Assembly (NCBI GenBank): GCA_002688875.1
Contig: NZDU01000006.1
Span: 1 to 9,634, forward strand
Direction: 5' to 3'
Origin: Candidatus Pacearchaeota archaeon
GTDB lineage: Archaea > Nanobdellota > Nanobdellia > Pacearchaeales > GW2011-AR1
DNA length: 9,634 nt
In this document: one piece after another, positions 6,671 through 9,634 of the stretch
Numbering within the stretch: position 1 is the first letter of the stretch
Layout of the letters: each line of letters begins with the position of its first letter
The notes under the pieces: generated by a model
Databases searched by the model: none
Seen by the model: the letters and a program-made list of their open reading frames with translations, nothing else
What the model was told of the DNA's origin: nothing
Program-made: the position numbers and the translations under genes

Positions 6671-6682
6671 TATACTTTAACG
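6660..6682. terminator. Possible bidirectional terminator at the convergent gene junction
   Basis: CGTTAAA (6660-6666) and TTTAACG (6676-6682) form a perfect 7-bp inverted repeat around a 9-nt loop that contains both stop codons. On the plus strand a T-rich run follows (6683-6695). On the minus strand the opposite side reads ATTTTTTTG (complement of 6642-6650). Only one end of the stem has G-C pairs, so the hairpin is weak, but the position is what a shared terminator would need. Confidence 0.42.
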
Positions 6683-8154
6683 TTATATTCTTTTTCCCAG
6701 TCTTCGGCATCTTTCTCATCATTAACCATTGGCTTACCTCTAATGTTTAATGACGTATTAAGTAACATAGGACATTCAGTAACTCTATACCACTCTTCTA
6801 GTAATGCTCTGAAACCTGGCGAATCATTTTTACCTACAGTTTGCACTCTTGATGATCCATCAACGTGTATAATTGCAGGAAATAAATGTGGCTTTTTACA
6901 TTGTGCGGTAAATTGCATATAAGGTGATACTTCTACTCCTTTAGGCATATCAAAATAATCATGAACGTGTTCTTCTAATATTGCAGGAGCAAAAGGTCTA
7001 AACTTTTGACGTTTTTTAATTGTATTAACTCTATCTTTTATTCCTGGTCCTCTAGGATCTGCTAATAATGATCTATGCCCTAAAGCACGTGGTCCGAATT
7101 CTGCTCGTCCATTTGCAACACCACAAATTTTATTTTTGGAGAGTTCATATACAATATCTTTAACTGGATAAGGTCTATCTATATTATATCCTAAAAAAGA
7201 TGTTTTCCATTCAACCCATTCATTTCTTTTTGCCAATGCGGCACCTAGAGAATTACCTGAATCTCCTGGTGAAGGCATAATCCAAATGTTATCCCATAAA
7301 TTTGAAATTGTACTATTAGCCTTACAATTTAAAGCAACTCCACCCATAAACACAAGATTTTTACTCTTTGTTTTACGTTGAGCACATCTCATGATATTAA
7401 AAAGTGCATCTTCTGTAAGTGCTTGAATACTAGCCGCAATATCATACATTGATTGTGCGGTATCTTGTTTTGGTTTAAAGTCTACACCTTTATGAACATT
7501 CATTTTGAGTTTAAATTCTCCATTACCCATCCACTCTACATACTTGTCTCTAATTTGCTCATAGTAAACTGGTTCACCATATCCTGCCATACCCATTGTA
7601 ATATATTCTTCGTGCAATGGTTTTAATCCTATGTTTACTGTAAATGCTGTATATAATAATCCTAATGAATGTGGATATCTAGTACTGTGCAATTTGGTAA
7701 TTTTTTGATCTTTGGCTTCCCATATAGTAATAGTGTCCCACTCACCGATAGCATCAATTACCACGATTACAGCATCTTTAAATGGACTCGTATAATACCC
7801 TGCACAAGCATGGCTATAATGATGATCAAACGTTGACAGAGGCGTATTTTTAAATGACAAACCATGCTTTTTAAGGTACTTCTTCGGAAAACTGTCTAAA
7901 GAAAATGCTTGTTTATATTCACCAGCATATACTTGTCGTCTTCTCTTTTTCCAATGGTTCTCATACCAAACTAACTCATCCGGACTACCATATTGCAAAG
8001 CATTTTTTACCAATTCAGGATTTAAATCTTGATCTAATTTAACTTTTGCTCCATAACGTTCACTATGCCCTGCAAACAATATTTGATCATCTTCAATCAT
8101 TGCAATTGAGGCATCATGAAATAATGCACTTACACCCATTATCTTTTTAGACAT
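6667..8154 (-). CDS. Carbamoyltransferase, NodU/CmcH family, short phage-type form
   Basis: The 495-aa protein belongs to the family that transfers a carbamoyl group from carbamoyl phosphate, via carbamoyl-AMP, to a sugar or antibiotic hydroxyl. The N-terminal TsaD/Kae1-like domain shows GVSALFHDAS (7-16), HHYSHACAGYY (111-121, metal-binding histidines), VIDAIGEWDT (132-141), HSLGLLY (162-168), MGMAGYGEP (187-195), GGVALNC (271-277) and PGDSGNSLGAA (296-306). The C-terminal domain has GRAEFGPRALGHRSLLADPR (349-368), KFRPFAPA (384-391) and LLNTSLNIRGKPMV (464-477). It stops 18 residues later, while typical bacterial members run 550-600 residues; the ending NDEKDAEDWEKEYNVKVY looks native rather than broken. 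The start overlaps the SGNH gene stop by 8 bp. Its stop overlaps the FAD gene stop by 4 bp, head-on. All core motifs are present, so it is probably active; the acceptor is unknown. Confidence 0.93.
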   Translation of the reverse strand: MSKKIMGVSALFHDASIAMIEDDQILFAGHSERYGAKVKLDQDLNPELVKNALQYGSPDELVWYENHWKKRRRQVYAGEYKQAFSLDSFPKKYLKKHGLSFKNTPLSTFDHHYSHACAGYYTSPFKDAVIVVIDAIGEWDTITIWEAKDQKITKLHSTRYPHSLGLLYTAFTVNIGLKPLHEEYITMGMAGYGEPVYYEQIRDKYVEWMGNGEFKLKMNVHKGVDFKPKQDTAQSMYDIAASIQALTEDALFNIMRCAQRKTKSKNLVFMGGVALNCKANSTISNLWDNIWIMPSPGDSGNSLGAALAKRNEWVEWKTSFLGYNIDRPYPVKDIVYELSKNKICGVANGRAEFGPRALGHRSLLADPRGPGIKDRVNTIKKRQKFRPFAPAILEEHVHDYFDMPKGVEVSPYMQFTAQCKKPHLFPAIIHVDGSSRVQTVGKNDSPGFRALLEEWYRVTECPMLLNTSLNIRGKPMVNDEKDAEDWEKEYNVKVY

Positions 8155-8983
8155 AATTTAATTCTTTCATCTTATCTTTTAATAATACAGCCAAATGCTT
8201 ATGACTTGCAACACCTAAATGACCATCTGGTAATTTATCTTCGGGATCGTTCATATATGCATATACTGTAAAATCATCTTCAGGCCAACCCATAAAACAA
8301 CCAAAATCAAACTTATCTAATAATGGATATATCCTTTTATCTTGTAAATTTTCTTTATACAGTTCTTTAATACCAAAAGCATTTAAAAATATGTAATCTA
8401 TTTTATTTTCTTTTAAAAATTTTTGTAATTCTATAACATCTTCCAAATATTGTATAAACAAATCAGCATCTGTATTAGCCAAATAAAACTCTTTTTGATA
8501 ATCCTTATCACCTTGGTAAAATGGATCCAACGGAGAATTTAATCCTAATTCTTGTATTTGCACATAGGTAGTCTTACCATCAATATCATATGGACCTGTC
8601 CTGCCTTGCAAGATATATGGCACTTCTGTATCAACTGGTTCATTTGACCTTGCATATTCAACTCTAACTGCTGTACTCCAACAAATAATTACTTTTACTC
8701 TTGCACACTTTTCTATATCATTTATAAATTTTTTTGTACGTCTAACAATTCTTTTATTTGACCCACCTGCCCACGCATCATTAATAAATTTCCACTTTAA
8801 ATTTTTTGCTAATACACCTGGCCATGTTTTATAAAGCCTATTTTCATCGAATTTTTTAAAATTTACTTTAGGATGTGCAAATTGATTACCTATTCCAGTC
8901 CCCCAAGTAAAACTATCACCATTTGCATATAAAATTGGTTTGTCCGATCCTTGATCGAAAAATTGTTTATAGTCGTTCACCAT
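8147..8983 (-). CDS. SGNH/GDSL hydrolase-like phage protein
   Basis: The 278-aa protein has the SGNH block I motif GDSFTWG at residues 22-28, directly after the first strand PILYAN, with Ser24 as the expected nucleophile. INDAWAGGSNKRIVRRT (67-83) fits block II (Gly and Asn). VIICWSTAVRVEY (99-111) sits where block III's Asn-containing loop is expected, but the usual GxND is not clear. Near the C-terminus DGHLGVASHKHLA (253-265) gives the catalytic Asp253 with His255 or His261. Family members act on ester or acetyl groups of sugars and lipids, or transfer acyl groups. No signal peptide is seen, so action in the cytoplasm or on virions is likely. The ATG shares its A with the upstream stop (TAATG) and there is no clear Shine-Dalgarno, so translation is coupled to the 36-aa gene. 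Confidence 0.8.
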   Translation of the reverse strand: MVNDYKQFFDQGSDKPILYANGDSFTWGTGIGNQFAHPKVNFKKFDENRLYKTWPGVLAKNLKWKFINDAWAGGSNKRIVRRTKKFINDIEKCARVKVIICWSTAVRVEYARSNEPVDTEVPYILQGRTGPYDIDGKTTYVQIQELGLNSPLDPFYQGDKDYQKEFYLANTDADLFIQYLEDVIELQKFLKENKIDYIFLNAFGIKELYKENLQDKRIYPLLDKFDFGCFMGWPEDDFTVYAYMNDPEDKLPDGHLGVASHKHLAVLLKDKMKELNYV

Positions 8984-9093
8984 TAATGGTAAATGAAAGG
9001 ATCTCGTTTCTTAAGTTCTTTTAAACGTTTACGATATGCTCGTTCTGATTTCCATTTATGCCATAAATTTTTTATCCAACGTATTATAAACAT
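8983..9093 (-). CDS. 36-residue basic peptide, unknown function
   Basis: A short gene fits exactly between its neighbours: ATG at 9093-9091, TAA at 8985-8983. The peptide is MFIIRWIKNLWHKWK followed by SERAYRKRLKELKKRDPFIYH. It is strongly basic, with a tryptophan-rich, probably amphipathic N-terminal helix, a charged RKRLKELKKR stretch and a distinct end, RDPFIYH. AGGA inside the end of the upstream gene lies 10 bp before the ATG, and the stop shares an A with the next ATG. I believe similar mini-proteins ending in RDPFIY occur in T4-like marine phages, but this is memory, not a search. Membrane-surface or nucleic-acid binding is possible. The sharp fit between two genes on the same strand is the main support for a real gene. 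Confidence 0.7.
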   Translation of the reverse strand: MFIIRWIKNLWHKWKSERAYRKRLKELKKRDPFIYH

Positions 9094-9100
9094 ACTGTAA

Positions 9101-9634
9101 TTATCCTAATCCTTCCCACCAATCATATAATCGTTTATCTTGTTCAAATATAGACTCAAGTGTAGTTTTTTTATAATCTCTTCGAATTTGACCAATGCGT
9201 TCTTGTTTTAATTTACCTTCTAACCATCCTTGCTTATATTCATTAGGCCACGTTTCTTCAAAATTTGGTCTAGTCTTAAGATTGTTTAATACATCTATAA
9301 GAGATTGTTGTTTACTATCTGCAAGTGGCACAATGTAATCTAATAATTCATCTACTATTTCATTTAATAACTTTCTAGGTAATGCAATAGGAGACAACAC
9401 TATATCAGGCGTGAACGCAAAAGTAACCTTAGTCAGTAACTCTACGTTTAATTGTTTACTTAATCTAAACATATTTTTAATATCTAAAAGTCCAGGAGTA
9501 GTAATTGTTAAATCTAACCTCATTTGCCTACCATGAGTGGCTATTTTAATACCTTGTCTAAAATTATCTAACCATTGAGTATAATCTAATCCATCTCTAA
9601 TCCATTCACCTATTATACCAGTACCATCAATTGA
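9101..9634 (-). CDS. Radical SAM protein, C-terminal part, 5' end outside window
   Basis: The frame is open to the right edge, giving 177 visible residues. The ATG at 9523 is internal, because upstream of it the frame reads SIDGTGIIGEWIRDGLDYTQ, then WLDNF. That is the S(L/I)DG...EYIR...W....N segment following the CxxxCxxC core in radical SAM proteins, particularly twitch/SPASM-type phage members. The rest, including FAFTPDIVLSPIALPRKLL and a C-terminal helix bundle ending FEQDKRLYDWWEGLG, is the auxiliary C-terminal domain. No cysteines are visible in this part, so no SPASM cluster ligands are seen; the 4Fe-4S CxxxCxxC would be upstream, off the window. Such enzymes do radical chemistry on peptides, sugars or nucleotides. 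It heads the minus-strand run with the 36-aa peptide 7 bp downstream. Confidence 0.72.
   Translation of the reverse strand, partial: SIDGTGIIGEWIRDGLDYTQWLDNFRQGIKIATHGRQMRLDLTITTPGLLDIKNMFRLSKQLNVELLTKVTFAFTPDIVLSPIALPRKLLNEIVDELLDYIVPLADSKQQSLIDVLNNLKTRPNFEETWPNEYKQGWLEGKLKQERIGQIRRDYKKTTLESIFEQDKRLYDWWEGLG

Noticed and set aside
9521..9523. ATG at 9523 as the start of a separate 140-aa protein
   Set aside because: The same frame upstream encodes a conserved radical SAM segment, so this ATG is internal.
1..9634. CRISPR array, tRNA gene, insertion sequence or integrase
   Set aside because: No regularly spaced repeats, tRNA-like cloverleaf, transposase or recombinase motif was seen on either strand; the direct repeats present lie in coding modules.

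Overview
The window looks like a piece of a T4-like marine myovirus genome, most probably one infecting SAR11 (Pelagibacter) or a related marine host. The case rests on four things seen in the sequence: strongly AT-rich DNA, very tight packing with stop/start overlaps (TAATG, ATGA), virus-type versions of several families, and no bacterial housekeeping genes. The families include a SleB-type lysis hydrolase, a short-form NodU carbamoyltransferase, a phage-type SGNH protein, a radical SAM protein and a 36-residue basic peptide. Host assignment is inference; no integrase, attachment site, tRNA or CRISPR is visible.

Layout. (1) Positions 2-1253, plus strand: the 3' part of a cell-wall hydrolase gene, a small lipoprotein-like gene, and a Rossmann-like putative sugar/glycan protein that starts inside the lipoprotein gene at a GTG. 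(2) Positions 1254-1330: a gap holding an imperfect stem-loop and a possible late promoter. (3) Positions 1331-2534, plus strand: three small genes in a coupled run. These are an acidic protein, a protein with an AT-hook-like tail, and a protein that closely resembles the RNA polymerase omega subunit around its NRF...RA.Q signature. (4) Positions 2540-6670, plus strand: a 670-aa protein built of five roughly 110-residue glycosyltransferase-like modules, then a DegT-family PLP aminotransferase and an FAD-dependent oxidoreductase, joined by overlaps. (5) Positions 9634-6667, minus strand: a radical SAM protein (5' end off the window), a 36-aa basic peptide, an SGNH hydrolase-like protein and a carbamoyltransferase, also tightly coupled. 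The two operons meet head-on with their stop codons overlapping by 4 bp, under a 7-bp inverted repeat that could terminate transcription from both sides.

How the genes may work together. Aminotransferase, FAD oxidoreductase, carbamoyltransferase, SGNH hydrolase, radical SAM protein and glycosyltransferase-like modules are the parts expected of a pathway that makes and decorates an unusual amino- or carbamoyl-sugar. The target could be a virion glycan, the host surface or, less likely, DNA. That they form one pathway is inference from neighbourhood and family chemistry. The most notable separate observation is the omega-like protein, which could be a phage-encoded RNA polymerase subunit mimic.
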